From Paenimyroides aestuarii (GTDB taxonomy: Bacteria > Bacteroidota > Bacteroidia > Flavobacteriales > Flavobacteriaceae): DNA of 64,000 nt. The stretch spans positions 434,001 to 498,000 of the forward strand of contig NZ_CP102382.1 in assembly GCF_024628805.1 (NCBI RefSeq), read 5' to 3'. Below are positions 37,489-46,934 of this stretch, piece by piece. Numbering within the stretch: position 1 is the first letter of the stretch; each line of letters opens with the position of its first letter. A program made the translations under genes and the position numbers. The notes beneath the pieces were generated by a model. That model saw only the letters and a program-made list of their open reading frames with translations. It was not told the origin of the DNA and made no database searches.

Positions 37489-38379
37489 TTATAATTTAAG
37501 TTTAAAGGTTTGTTTGAAATGTTCTGTAACAGCATCGGCAATTTGCGGGTCTTCGGATGATATAATTATACCTATAAAATAACCTTCATTATACAATATA
37601 ATCATTTTTGATTTACCATATGGTCCGTAACCTCTTGTATTAATTGTCAACTCTACAGCTTTATTTCCAGATAGTTGTATTTCACTAACTATAAAACCTT
37701 GGTTAATCATATTGCTTTTCACATCATTTATAGTCTGTTCAGCTTCTTTCGCATCTTTCTTTTCAATCGAAATTTGATAATAAACAAACCCATCTTGACT
37801 TTCATAACGATACTCTTTTTTATGATCATTTTTAACAAATGTACAGTTGCATCTAAACTCAAACAGATCTGTGTTAACAAGGAAATTATCTAATGATTTT
37901 AAATAGGTTTGAGATATAGCTTCCTTCTTTTCTAAAACTTGACTTAAAGACTTTTCTTCCACTTCTTCACTTTTTTCAGTTTTTTCATCAGCACGTATTT
38001 TCATTGGTAATCTAAAAACAGAGCGAACTATTTTACCTTTGTGTGTAGCTGGTTTCCAAGCAGGCATTGTTTTCAAGACACGAATTGCTTCTTCGCCTAA
38101 ACCTTCATTACTTTCATTTAGAACTTGAATATCGCTGAAAGTACCATCTTTTTCGACAATAAATTTTAATCTTACATCTAATGTGCCGGTGGAAGATGAA
38201 AATTTTGATGAATTGAATTTCTTTGAGTAACTCTGATAAAAACCTGCTATTCCTTCTTTAGGTTCAGCTTTTCTTTGCACAAAGGTGTGAACCTTAATAT
38301 CATCAACATCAATTGTTTCTTGTGCTATTGTCTTAAATCCTATCAAAAGAAAAAAGAAAATTAATATTGTATTTTTCAT
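37489..38379 (-). CDS. Secreted TonB-like/CxC-domain paralogue
   Basis: 296 residues. Signal peptide 1-20 ending IAQ. The N-terminal segment HTFVQRKAEPKEGIAGFYQ opens a TonB_C-like domain (about 31-130; RLKFIVEKDGTFSDI, EEAIRVLKTMPAWKPATHKGKIVRS). After an acidic linker comes a second domain of ~125 residues beginning TDLFEFRCNCT (Cys177, Cys179) and ending in FKQTFKLKL. The second domain recurs in two array neighbours but was not recognised. No membrane anchor, so it is not a functional TonB. Start overlaps the stop of the upstream paralogue by 4 bp. Confidence 0.75.
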   Translation of the reverse strand: MKNTILIFFFLLIGFKTIAQETIDVDDIKVHTFVQRKAEPKEGIAGFYQSYSKKFNSSKFSSSTGTLDVRLKFIVEKDGTFSDIQVLNESNEGLGEEAIRVLKTMPAWKPATHKGKIVRSVFRLPMKIRADEKTEKSEEVEEKSLSQVLEKKEAISQTYLKSLDNFLVNTDLFEFRCNCTFVKNDHKKEYRYESQDGFVYYQISIEKKDAKEAEQTINDVKSNMINQGFIVSEIQLSGNKAVELTINTRGYGPYGKSKMIILYNEGYFIGIIISSEDPQIADAVTEHFKQTFKLKL

Positions 38380-39236
38380 AATGTATCTGTTTTTAATTTA
38401 AAAGTTCGTTTCAAATCAGCAAAATTAAACTTTGAAATTTGCGCGTTAGGCGAAATCACTGTGATATTGATTAAATAGGTCCCAGCGATAAAGTAAATGG
38501 TGTTGTTATAATACATCACTTCATTACTATTCACGCTGAAATGACCTTCTAAGGCTTTATAGCTTTTGTAATCAACTTCCTTAATTGCTGTTTTTTTCAA
38601 CGCAGCATCTGCTTTAATGATATTCAAATGGTGCGTTGTATTGCTCAAAAGTATTTCCTTTATGGTAATGGAGTAAAAAGTGCTGTTGTCTGCGGTGCTG
38701 TATGAAAACTCTTTCACCTTATTGTATTGATTGGTACTGCTATTGATTAATTTACAACTACACTCAAATTCAAAATAATCGGTGCTAACTGTTCGCTCTA
38801 AAATGGCTTTGTCTAATAAGGCTTTATCAACATTTCGCATGGGAAACCTAAGTGTAATCGGCACCGTATGAAAAGAACGAACTATTTTTCCATTTTTTTC
38901 GGCAGGTTTCCAAGCCGGCATCATTTTTAAAACCCTGATTATTTCACCGATATAACCATAAGCATGTTCATTTCCTTTTATTTCAGCATTAGAAAGCAAC
39001 CCATTTTTTTCGACTACAAATTGCAGTTTAAAAGAAATTTCATCATATTTTGGCGGAATAACCAAAGGATTAAACTCATTGGTGAAAGCTTGCAAAAAAG
39101 CAGACATTTCTTGTTTGGGTGCTGCTTGTTTCTGTACAAATCGATATATTTTGTTATCCTCACGCGCGCTTGATTCTTGCGCTTGCATTGCAGTTGAAGC
39201 ACAAAAAACAAGAAATATGATGAGTACCTTTTTCAT
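38376..39236 (-). CDS. Secreted TonB-like/CxC-domain paralogue
   Basis: 286 residues. Signal peptide 1-20 (AMQAQ). TonB_C-like domain about 30-130, with YRFVQKQAAPKQEMSAF, LQFVVEKNGLLSN and RVLKMMPAWKPAEKNGKIVRS. CxC domain from about 150, with TDYFEFECSCK (Cys159, Cys161) and the ending LKRTFKLKTD. Same architecture as 37489-38379 but clearly diverged, so the duplication is not recent. It begins 2 bp after the upstream gene's stop and overlaps the next start. Confidence 0.75.
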   Translation of the reverse strand: MKKVLIIFLVFCASTAMQAQESSAREDNKIYRFVQKQAAPKQEMSAFLQAFTNEFNPLVIPPKYDEISFKLQFVVEKNGLLSNAEIKGNEHAYGYIGEIIRVLKMMPAWKPAEKNGKIVRSFHTVPITLRFPMRNVDKALLDKAILERTVSTDYFEFECSCKLINSSTNQYNKVKEFSYSTADNSTFYSITIKEILLSNTTHHLNIIKADAALKKTAIKEVDYKSYKALEGHFSVNSNEVMYYNNTIYFIAGTYLINITVISPNAQISKFNFADLKRTFKLKTDTL

Positions 39237-39238
39237 TT

Positions 39239-39631
39239 TTATCTTTTAGGTTTTGAACCGATTAATGAGATGGGAATAATCATTTGCGACCTCACATTTT
39301 CACTGTTATATACAGCGGGTTTCCATTTTGGCATTTTTTTGAGAGCCGCTATCACTTCATTGGCACGTCCAAAGCTGATACCTTCTGTATTAAAATCAGT
39401 AAAACTTCCGTCTTTTTCAACTATAAAAAACACTCTGAAATCAACTTTTTTGTTGGGCAATTTTTCAAGATTCACTATATCGATTTCCTTGGCAATAGTT
39501 TGATAAAAAGCAGACATACCTTCATACGGTGCTGCAATCACATCTACTTCATTGTTTTTATAAATTTTATCTTGTGCAAAGCCTAAACTAAAACCAAACA
39601 CACATAGCATTAAGAAAAGATTTTTTTTCAT
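39239..39631 (-). CDS. Secreted TonB-like paralogue, short form
   Basis: 130 residues. Signal peptide about 1-19 (GFAQ), then only the TonB_C-like domain (DVIAAPYEGMSAFYQ, FRVFFIVEKDGSFTDF, ANEVIAALKKMPKWKPAVYNSENVRS). The CxC domain of its neighbours is missing; since the stop is clean and the next start is 2 bp away, this is a natural short form rather than a broken gene. Second gene of the array, 24 bp after the first. Confidence 0.72.
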   Translation of the reverse strand: MKKNLFLMLCVFGFSLGFAQDKIYKNNEVDVIAAPYEGMSAFYQTIAKEIDIVNLEKLPNKKVDFRVFFIVEKDGSFTDFNTEGISFGRANEVIAALKKMPKWKPAVYNSENVRSQMIIPISLIGSKPKR

Positions 39632-39655
39632 TGACTGTATTTTTTTTAAATATAG

Positions 39656-40525
39656 TTAAATTTTTAATTTAAAGTTTTTTAATAAGTGTGCAAACGATAA
39701 ATTAGTCAATTGTTTGTTTCCAGATCTTAGGCTGATTAAAACTAAATAATTTTTGGCAGGCACAAAAAGGGTTTGATATTGGCTATCATATCCACCCTCG
39801 TTCATGTAAAATGCAACATTCAAAGCATTGTTATACGCCATGAACACCACATCTCTAACATAGACTTGTTGTTGCTCAGCTTCTTTTTTTATCTTTTGAA
39901 TTTCATCAATAGCTTTTTGCTGTTCTAATTTTTTAAAGCCAATTGTATAAGAAACTTTATCGTCTATCGCCATCAAAAAAAACTCCTCTGTAGTTAATTC
40001 ACTATTTCTAGAGGTTTTAACGATCGTGCAATTACACGTTAAATCAAAATAGTCGGTTTCAATCTTGTTACTATTCAGTGTTTCAACATAACTATTTATT
40101 TGATTTTTATTAACAAAAAAATCAGTTTCTGATGATGATTTTGAATGGTCATAATTAACTCTTATCGGCATTGTAAAAGATGATCGTACAAGATCACCTT
40201 CGTGAACAGCTGCATTCCAAGTAGGCATTTCATTTAAAATACGTATTACTTCATTTTTAAAATTGTAGGTATCATCAACTAAAGTAATATCGTTAAATGT
40301 TCCATCTTTTTCAACCACAAATTTTAGACGTAATTTAATTTCAGTTACATCGTTAGGAATTTTATCTGCGTTTTTATAATCAAATTTGTTTACAAACTCT
40401 TCCATAAAAGTCTGCAAACCTTCTTTTGGATATGCTTTCTGCTGAACGAATGATTTCACTTCGTCTTGTGCAAATATTGAAAAGCTTTGAATAAGGAGTA
40501 AAAGTAGTAAAAGTGCTTTTTTCAT
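39656..40525 (-). CDS. Secreted TonB-like/CxC-domain paralogue, first of the array
   Basis: 289 residues. Signal peptide 1-20 (SIFAQ). TonB_C-like domain about 24-125 with KSFVQQKAYPKEGLQTF, RLKFVVEKDGTFNDI and EVIRILNEMPTWNAAVHEGDLVRSS. CxC domain with TDYFDLTCNCT (Cys164, Cys166) and the ending LLKNFKLKI. It is preceded by a TAGATTTG promoter element and followed without terminator by three intact paralogues and one pseudogene on the same strand, which implies one operon. Confidence 0.75.
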   Translation of the reverse strand: MKKALLLLLLLIQSFSIFAQDEVKSFVQQKAYPKEGLQTFMEEFVNKFDYKNADKIPNDVTEIKLRLKFVVEKDGTFNDITLVDDTYNFKNEVIRILNEMPTWNAAVHEGDLVRSSFTMPIRVNYDHSKSSSETDFFVNKNQINSYVETLNSNKIETDYFDLTCNCTIVKTSRNSELTTEEFFLMAIDDKVSYTIGFKKLEQQKAIDEIQKIKKEAEQQQVYVRDVVFMAYNNALNVAFYMNEGGYDSQYQTLFVPAKNYLVLISLRSGNKQLTNLSFAHLLKNFKLKI

Positions 40526-40546
40526 GATGGAATATAGTTAAAACAC

Positions 40547-40554
40547 AAATCTAA
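40547..40554 (-). promoter_or_regulatory. Bacteroidetes -7 element (TAGATTTG) of the TonB-like array
   Basis: TAGATTTG on minus fits TAnnTTTG and lies 21 bp before the first array gene. The nearest TTG upstream is about 25 bp away, longer than ideal. Confidence 0.45.
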
Positions 40555-40684
40555 ACTTTTATTAGGAAAGATAAAAATCAAAAAAGCCCTCCGATTTGGA
40601 AAGCTTTTCATTGGTCTAACTACTAAACCAGGTACTTGCGTACCTAAACAACACAACTAAGTTTAAATTCTTTCGCGAATTTCG

Positions 40685-40758
40685 CGGTCTGGACGGGACT
40701 CGAACCCGCGACCCCATGCGTGACAGGCATGTATTCTAACCAACTGAACTACCAAACC
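40685..40758 (-). tRNA. tRNA-Asp (GTC), copy 3
   Basis: 74 nt, complete cloverleaf: acceptor GGTTTGG/CCAGACC with one G-U pair, anticodon loop CTGTCAC (anticodon GTC), T loop TTCGAGT, discriminator G. No encoded CCA. Sequence is the same as the next two copies. Confidence 0.97.
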
Positions 40759-40812
40759 AAAACATTAAAGGGCACAAAAGCCCCTCGTAACCGAAGGGCT
40801 ATTGTATCTTGG

Positions 40813-40886
40813 CGGTCTGGACGGGACTCGAACCCGCGACCCCATGCGTGACAGGCATGTATTCTAACCAACTGAACTACCAAACC
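40813..40886 (-). tRNA. tRNA-Asp (GTC), copy 2
   Basis: 74 nt, same sequence and structure as the flanking copies, 54 bp from one and 71 bp from the other. Likely cotranscribed. Confidence 0.97.
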
Positions 40887-40957
40887 AAGATAATGTTTTA
40901 TGTCAAAGAAATTTTACTTTCGCAAAATTGTAAAGAAACTTGTTCTTTTGTTTTTTG

Positions 40958-41031
40958 CGGTCTGGACGGGACTCGAACCCGCGACCCCATGCGTGACAGG
41001 CATGTATTCTAACCAACTGAACTACCAAACC
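40958..41031 (-). tRNA. tRNA-Asp (GTC), copy 1
   Basis: 74 nt, same sequence as the two downstream copies; first in the direction of transcription. Confidence 0.97.
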
Positions 41032-41215
41032 GTTTGTGAACTTAATGTGTTCTTCATTAATTCAACGGTGCAAATATACGACCATTTACTAATGGTGCAA
41101 ACATTTTTTTAAAAAATTCAATTGTTGTTGCACATATTTTTTTCAGAGGGTTATTTTTCAGTTATTTACAAAAAAAATACCGGAATAAATCCGGCATCTT
41201 TTGTATGTATATTGC

Positions 41216-41533
41216 TTATAAAAGTTTGTTTAAAGCATCAACGTATGTTTGTTTTGGTGCTACACCTACTTGGCGACCAACTACTTCTCCGTTTTGGAAA
41301 ATTAAAACTGTTGGTATATTGCGCACTCCGTATTGCGATGCAAAATCTTGATTTGCATCTACATCTACTTTTCCTACCACTACTTTTCCATCAAAATCAC
41401 CTGATAGTTCTTCAATAGTTGGACCTAACATTTTACAAGGACCACACCATTCTGCCCAAAAATCTACTACTACTGGTTTGTCTGATTTTAATACTACTTC
41501 GTCAAAGGTAGCATCTGTTATTTCTAAAGCCAT
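41216..41533 (-). CDS. trxA: Thioredoxin
   Basis: 105 residues, classical single-domain cytoplasmic thioredoxin. Active site WAEWCGPCK with Cys30 and Cys33, then the cis-Pro loop RNIPTVLIF and the C-terminal GVAPKQTYVDAL helix. Reduces protein disulfides with NADPH via thioredoxin reductase (not in the window). It has its own promoter element and lies just downstream of dnaE on the same strand. Confidence 0.96.
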   Translation of the reverse strand: MALEITDATFDEVVLKSDKPVVVDFWAEWCGPCKMLGPTIEELSGDFDGKVVVGKVDVDANQDFASQYGVRNIPTVLIFQNGEVVGRQVGVAPKQTYVDALNKLL

Positions 41534-41561
41534 AATTTATTTTTTATATCTATGTTCTATA

Positions 41562-41569
41562 CAAATTTA
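41562..41569 (-). promoter_or_regulatory. Bacteroidetes -7 element (TAAATTTG) for trxA
   Basis: TAAATTTG on minus, 28 bp before the trxA ATG, in the 100-bp gap after dnaE. Confidence 0.45.
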
Positions 41570-41632
41570 ATCATTTTTTTAATTGATGCAAGCCCCAAAT
41601 CATAACTTCTGTCTATTGCACAATAAGCTTTT

Positions 41633-44600
41633 TTAATTCAATCTAAAGGAAACCTGCATACGCTCTAATTCTTCCAACAAATCAGATGAAATTTCTATAC
41701 GCATATTTTTGCTGGGCATTTCTAATAGATTTTTTTTCAAATACTGCACCTCGGGCAATGGAATATCGGTGGTTTTTTCTTCAATGAGCTCTGCCGTTTC
41801 TTCGTCTGACACATCGGGCAATAATTTGTTGATCTCTTCGGTTTGCAAACGATTTTGCACTTCTTCCAATTCAAAAACTTCAAAAACAACTGCTTTTGAA
41901 CCTGGATTTTGATCCATTATAAAACGAATTTTTTCAACTTGCATTTCTTTTAATTGGCGAACATCGATTTGAATAATTAATTTTTTTGCAAATGTTGGAA
42001 TTACTTCGTTTAACAACTTTAGCTCAACAAACTGCATGCGCGGTTCTGAACGTTCGTTGGTATCTTTCTTAATCCAGCCTTCTTTCACATACACTTTAAA
42101 ATACACAAAAGTGTTGTTCAACAAAAAGTGACGGTTTTTCAGATAATCTTCATTAAACATGCGCATTTCAATGCTTTCATCATATCCTTCTACCGTAAAA
42201 ATCGCCCAATCTTTTCCTTTTGAAGAGGTTTTGAATTGCACATTTGAAATCATTCCGCCAAAAGTTACGGTTCTGCCCACCAAAAGATCTAAATGTTTTA
42301 ACTGCTCTAATTTTACATTGCAGAAATATTTCAGTTCAAACTTAAAATCATCTAACGGATGCCCCGAAATGTAAATACCCACTACATCTTTTTCTTTTGC
42401 CAATTTTTCCATCGTTGTCCATTCTTCGCAACTTGGAATTACAGGCTCGGGAATCTGTACTTCGCTGCTTTCTCCAAACAAACTCACTTGGGCAGAGTTT
42501 TCATTTTCTTGAAATTTAGCTCCGTATTTCATTGCTTTCTCTAAAAAGGTAATTCCATCGCCTTCGGTATAAAAATATTGTGCACGATGCGTATCTGAAA
42601 AACAATCAAAACCACCGGCTAATGCCAGATTTTCGAAGGCTTTTTTATTGGCTGATCTTAAATCGATGCGTTTTGCCAAATCAAAAATCGATTTATAATT
42701 TCCGTTTTTTCTATTCTCGATAATGGTGTTTACAGCACCTTCGCCAACTCCTTTAATAGCACCCATTCCAAAGCGAATTTGATAATTCTCGTTTACGGCA
42801 AATTTGTAGTGCGACTCATTTACATCAGGTCCTAACACGTCTAACCCCATGCGGCGGCATTCTTCCATGAAAAACGTAACCGATTTAATATCGTTCATAT
42901 TGTTTGAAAGCACAGCAGCCATATATTCTGCTGGGTAATGTGCTTTTAAATAAGCGGTTTGATAAGCCACCCACGCATAACAAGTAGAGTGTGACTTGTT
43001 GAAAGCATACGAAGCAAAAGCTTCCCAATCTTTCCAGATTTTTTCTAATGTTTTAGGGTCATGTCCTTTTGCAGCTGCTTGTTCTACAAATTTAGGTTTC
43101 ATTTTATCCAAAACATCTTTTTGTTTTTTACCCATTGCCTTACGCAATACATCGGCTTCACCTTTAGTAAAATCGGCTAATTTTTGCGACAAAAGCATTA
43201 CCTGTTCCTGATAAACAGTGATTCCGTAGGTTTCTTTTAAGTATTCTTCGCAGGCATCTAAATCGTAGGTAATTTCTTCCTCACCATTTTTTCTTCGAAC
43301 AAACGATGGAATATATTCCAACGGTCCGGGGCGATACAAAGCATTCATGGCAATTAAATCACCAAAAACCGTAGGTTTCAGCTCGCGCATGTATTTTTGC
43401 ATTCCCGGAGATTCGTATTGAAACACACCTACGGTTTCTCCGCGTTGGAACAATTCATAGGTTTTCGCATCATCAATCGGAATTTCTTCCGGATCTATTT
43501 CTAAACCGGTACGCTGCTTGATAATCGCAATGGTATCTTTTATTAATGTAAGGGTTTTTAAACCCAAGAAATCCATCTTGAGCAAACCAGCACTCTCGGC
43601 AACCGAGTTATCAAATTGGGTTACATACAATTCAGAATCTTTTGCCGTTTGCACAGGCACGAAATTGGTAATATCATCGGGCGTAATGATTACTCCACAA
43701 GCATGAATTCCGGTGTTTCGCATAGAACCTTCAATGATTTTTGCCTGCTGAATGGTTTCCGAAAGCAAATCGTTTTGTTTGGCAACGTTGATTAATTCTT
43801 TCACCGCATCAAACTCTTCCGAACGCAATACTTTTTTGATATCTTCCTCTGGTTCTGATAAAAAACGACGCAAATTCCATTTACTCGGCATCATGGTAGG
43901 TATCATTTTGGCGATACGTTCCGATTCGTACAAAGGCAAATCCAACACACGCGCCGCATCTTTAATAGCCGATTTAGTTGCCATTTTACCATAAGTAATG
44001 ATTTGTGCCACCTGATTTGCACCGTATTTGTTGATTACATAATCCATAACACGCCCACGCCCTTCATCATCGAAATCGATATCAATATCGGGCATCGACA
44101 CACGGTCTGGATTCAAAAAACGCTCAAAAAGCAAATCATATTTAATAGGATCTAAATTGGTGATTCCCAAACAATAGGCCACCGCCGAACCCGCAGCAGA
44201 ACCACGCCCCGGACCAACCGACACACCCATTTTTCGGGCTGCCGCAATGAAATCTTGCACAATTAAAAAATAACCCGGATAACCTGAATTTTCAACTGTT
44301 TTTAGTTCAAAATCTAAGCGTTCGGTAATTGTTTCGTCAATTTCTTTGTATCGGCGTTTGGCTCCTTCATAGGTTAAATGGCGTAAATACGCATTTTCAC
44401 CTCGTTTTCCTCCATCAATCGCATCTTCTGGGTGGATAAATTCAGCAGGAATATCAAATTTTGGCAATAAAATATCTCGATACAACGAATATACTTCAAT
44501 CTTATCTACAATTTCTTGAATATTAATGATGGCTTCAGGCAAATCTTTAAAAAGCGCCTTCATTTCCGCTTGAGTTTTATAATAATATTCTTGGTTCGGT

Positions 44601-46159
44601 AAGCCGTAGCGGTATCCGCGTCCGCGTCCAATTGGTGTTGCTTGTTTTTCGCCGTCTTTTACACACAAAAGAATATCGTGGGCATTGGCATCGGATTTTT
44701 CTAAATAATAGGTATTGTTCGTCGCCACTAATTTCACGTGGTGCTTTTGTGAGAAAGCAATCAATGTTTTGTTTACACGGTCTTCATCTTCTTGGTTGTG
44801 GCGCATGATTTCCAAATAAAAATCATCTTGAAAATGTTCTTTCCACCATAACAGGGCTTCTTCGGCTTGCTTTTCACCAATGTTTAAAATTTTATTGGGA
44901 ATTTCACCAAACAAATTACCAGAAAGCACGATTACATCTTCCTTATATTTTAATAATGTTTCTTTATCGATACGAGGCACATAATAAAACCCATTTATCG
45001 ATGCAATTGATGATAATTTCGCAAGATTGTGGTATCCGTTTTTATTTTTTGCCAACAATACGATTTGATATCCGTTATCTTTTTTAGATTTATCGGTATG
45101 ATTTTCGCACACAAAAAACTCGCAACCAACAATAGGTTTTAGTTCCGATTCAGTAGGTTGCTCACCGTTTTCAATCGCTGCTTCATTGGCTTTTTTTGCA
45201 TTTTTGTTGTGATCTAAAACCGCACTTACAAACTTAAAAGCACCCATCATGTTTCCGTGATCGGTCATTGCCACGGCAGACATTTTTTCTTTGGCAGCTT
45301 TTTTAATCATTGCACCAATATCAATCGTAGATTGCAAGACCGAAAACTGTGTGTGATTGTGCAAATGCGCAAAAACAGCAGCTTCGTAAGCTTTTTTAAC
45401 ATCGGTAGATATTACTTGCTTCGCTTCTTCTTTTATAACGCCCGCTGCTTCTAATTGTTTCCGAATTTCTTCAGATGCTTTTTTTAGGTTGATATGTTTT
45501 AGACCGATTAACTGAAAAGGTTGCGGATTTACTTCTTTAAAATGTTGTAAATATCCGGCTGGTTGCTGCAATTCACTTTCTGTGAAAACGTTTTTACGAA
45601 TCAATTCAAAAAAACATCGTGTGGTAGCTTCTACATCGGCAGTAGCGTTGTGTGCTTCGCCAAAAGGCACTCCAAACAAATATTCGTGTAACTCTGTTAA
45701 AGTGGGTAATTTGTATCTGCCTCCACGTCCGCCAGAAATTTTCAGCAAATCGGCTGTAACTTCGGTACACGTATCAAGCACCGGCATATTGTTTAAAGAC
45801 GATTGCACGGCTGCCCTGTGAAATTCGGCACCCATTATATTCAAATCGAAACCTACATTTTGCCCCACAACAAATTTGGCTTTGCTCAAAGCCGTGTTAA
45901 ACTTCGCAAGAACCGTATTTATATCGACCCCTTTTTCGGTTGCCAATAAAGTAGAAATACCATGAATTCGTTCTGAATCATAAGGAATGTCAAAACCATC
46001 GGGTTTTATCAAATAGTCTTCATGCGCCACCAGATTCCCCAATTCATCATGCAACTGCCAAGCAATTTGTATGCATCGCGGCCAATTGTCAACATCGGTA
46101 ATAGGTGCATTCCAATCCTTTGGTAAACCTGTGGTTTCGGTATCAAAAATTATATACAT
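41633..46159 (-). CDS. dnaE: DNA polymerase III alpha subunit with fused N-terminal exonuclease domain
   Basis: 1508 residues, about 350 longer than E. coli DnaE. Residues 1-190 are a DnaQ-like DEDDh 3'-5' exonuclease (FDTETTGLP with D6/E8; VVGQNVGFDLNIMGAEF; HNATADVEAT). The PHP domain starts near 265 (AHLHNHTQFS, TDHGNMMG). The palm has PGRGSAAGSAVAYCLGI and the catalytic PDIDIDFDDEGRGR around 690. Finger, helix-hairpin (IKGVGEGAVNTI) and OB-fold (VTFGGMISNVQFKTSSKGKDWAIFTVE) regions follow. This fusion makes a proofreading replicase in one chain, a layout known in Bacteroidetes. Own promoter element upstream. Confidence 0.96.
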   Translation of the reverse strand: MYIIFDTETTGLPKDWNAPITDVDNWPRCIQIAWQLHDELGNLVAHEDYLIKPDGFDIPYDSERIHGISTLLATEKGVDINTVLAKFNTALSKAKFVVGQNVGFDLNIMGAEFHRAAVQSSLNNMPVLDTCTEVTADLLKISGGRGGRYKLPTLTELHEYLFGVPFGEAHNATADVEATTRCFFELIRKNVFTESELQQPAGYLQHFKEVNPQPFQLIGLKHINLKKASEEIRKQLEAAGVIKEEAKQVISTDVKKAYEAAVFAHLHNHTQFSVLQSTIDIGAMIKKAAKEKMSAVAMTDHGNMMGAFKFVSAVLDHNKNAKKANEAAIENGEQPTESELKPIVGCEFFVCENHTDKSKKDNGYQIVLLAKNKNGYHNLAKLSSIASINGFYYVPRIDKETLLKYKEDVIVLSGNLFGEIPNKILNIGEKQAEEALLWWKEHFQDDFYLEIMRHNQEDEDRVNKTLIAFSQKHHVKLVATNNTYYLEKSDANAHDILLCVKDGEKQATPIGRGRGYRYGLPNQEYYYKTQAEMKALFKDLPEAIINIQEIVDKIEVYSLYRDILLPKFDIPAEFIHPEDAIDGGKRGENAYLRHLTYEGAKRRYKEIDETITERLDFELKTVENSGYPGYFLIVQDFIAAARKMGVSVGPGRGSAAGSAVAYCLGITNLDPIKYDLLFERFLNPDRVSMPDIDIDFDDEGRGRVMDYVINKYGANQVAQIITYGKMATKSAIKDAARVLDLPLYESERIAKMIPTMMPSKWNLRRFLSEPEEDIKKVLRSEEFDAVKELINVAKQNDLLSETIQQAKIIEGSMRNTGIHACGVIITPDDITNFVPVQTAKDSELYVTQFDNSVAESAGLLKMDFLGLKTLTLIKDTIAIIKQRTGLEIDPEEIPIDDAKTYELFQRGETVGVFQYESPGMQKYMRELKPTVFGDLIAMNALYRPGPLEYIPSFVRRKNGEEEITYDLDACEEYLKETYGITVYQEQVMLLSQKLADFTKGEADVLRKAMGKKQKDVLDKMKPKFVEQAAAKGHDPKTLEKIWKDWEAFASYAFNKSHSTCYAWVAYQTAYLKAHYPAEYMAAVLSNNMNDIKSVTFFMEECRRMGLDVLGPDVNESHYKFAVNENYQIRFGMGAIKGVGEGAVNTIIENRKNGNYKSIFDLAKRIDLRSANKKAFENLALAGGFDCFSDTHRAQYFYTEGDGITFLEKAMKYGAKFQENENSAQVSLFGESSEVQIPEPVIPSCEEWTTMEKLAKEKDVVGIYISGHPLDDFKFELKYFCNVKLEQLKHLDLLVGRTVTFGGMISNVQFKTSSKGKDWAIFTVEGYDESIEMRMFNEDYLKNRHFLLNNTFVYFKVYVKEGWIKKDTNERSEPRMQFVELKLLNEVIPTFAKKLIIQIDVRQLKEMQVEKIRFIMDQNPGSKAVVFEVFELEEVQNRLQTEEINKLLPDVSDEETAELIEEKTTDIPLPEVQYLKKNLLEMPSKNMRIEISSDLLEELERMQVSFRLN

Positions 46160-46184
46160 GTATTCTAAAGCAAGTTAATTCCTA

Positions 46185-46192
46185 CAAAGTTA
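46185..46192 (-). promoter_or_regulatory. Bacteroidetes -7 element (TAACTTTG) for dnaE
   Basis: TAACTTTG on minus, 25 bp before the dnaE start and just after the terminator of the upstream gene. Confidence 0.45.
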
Positions 46193-46199
46193 CAATAAA

Positions 46200-46231
46200 A
46201 AAAAGTCGCTCTTAAAAAAGAACGACTTAAG
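46200..46231 (-). terminator. Intrinsic terminator of the lipoprotein gene
   Basis: On minus: AAGTCG(T)TCTT, A/T loop, AAGA(G)CGACTT, then a run of eight T. Imperfect 11-bp stem. It separates the 46259-46771 transcript from dnaE. Confidence 0.7.
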
Positions 46232-46258
46232 GATGTGTTAAACACATATAATATATTA

Positions 46259-46771
46259 TTATTGTTTGGGTGCTTGTGGTGGTGCAGATGGATACGATAA
46301 TGGAATTCTAAAAAACACCCCTTTGTTTAAGTTCACAATAGGCATTTCAGGCAAAACCATTGCTTCGTCAACTGGCACCATTTCTGCCATAAAGGTACCA
46401 GAGATTGTTCCGGGAACTTGTTTTTCAACTGGATCCAACTTAATGTATCCTTTTCCTGTTGATGATGAAGTGCTGTATAAATACATTTTATCATCTATAG
46501 TTTTAGAATAAGTTGCTACATTTAAGTTAGAAACTCCTAAGGTATATTCGCCACCAAATTCATAGTTATCTATAAATAGGGTAACATTTTCAGATTCGTT
46601 TACACCTACAATAACTAAATCACCATCACTATTCACGTTTGCTGCCAAGTTGTTTGCTCGCCAAAACGTATAACCATTCATGACTTCTAAAGTGGGTGTA
46701 TTAGTGCTTAATTCTTCTTCGCACGAAACTAATGAGACTGCCATTAATGCAAGTAAAAAATATTTTTTCAT
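46259..46771 (-). CDS. Lipoprotein of unknown function
   Basis: 170 residues. Lipoprotein signal MAVSLVSC with Cys17 followed by Glu-Glu-Glu-Leu. The mature part is beta-rich (GYTFWRANNLAANVNSDG, LFIDNYEFGGEYTLG, GTISGTFMAEM) and resembles small Bacteroidetes lipoproteins of the DUF6252 type; this placement is tentative. The C-terminus is Pro/Ala-rich. Monocistronic: good TTG-N18-TATTTTTG promoter and a terminator. Confidence 0.65.
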   Translation of the reverse strand: MKKYFLLALMAVSLVSCEEELSTNTPTLEVMNGYTFWRANNLAANVNSDGDLVIVGVNESENVTLFIDNYEFGGEYTLGVSNLNVATYSKTIDDKMYLYSTSSSTGKGYIKLDPVEKQVPGTISGTFMAEMVPVDEAMVLPEMPIVNLNKGVFFRIPLSYPSAPPQAPKQ

Positions 46772-46804
46772 ATTTATTTAGATTCTGAATTCAATGTTTA
46801 CAAA

Positions 46805-46833
46805 CAAAAATAGAATATTTTCTTTACAGCCAA
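46805..46833 (-). promoter_or_regulatory. Promoter of the lipoprotein gene
   Basis: On minus: TTG (46831-46833), 18-bp spacer, TATTTTTG (46805-46812); the ATG follows 33 bp later. Confidence 0.6.
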
Positions 46834-46926
46834 TCATTTTTTTTAATAATTATTTAACTTTTTTAAAATTTAACACAATTTCACCTATTTTTAATCGCAA
46901 AAAATGGGTGGTATAAAAAAAATAAC

Positions 46927-46934
46927 TAATTTTG
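46927..46934 (+). promoter_or_regulatory. Bacteroidetes -7 element (TAATTTTG) for rpsP
   Basis: TAATTTTG fits TAnnTTTG, 57 bp before rpsP. The implied leader contains a small hairpin GAGGT-CGGGA-ACCTC (46957-46971), a possible but unproven regulatory element. Confidence 0.5.

Noticed and set aside
40809..41112. Open frames reading AVWTGLEPATPCVTGMYSNQ on plus
   Set aside because: They are antisense translations of the tRNA-Asp genes, a well-known spurious protein.
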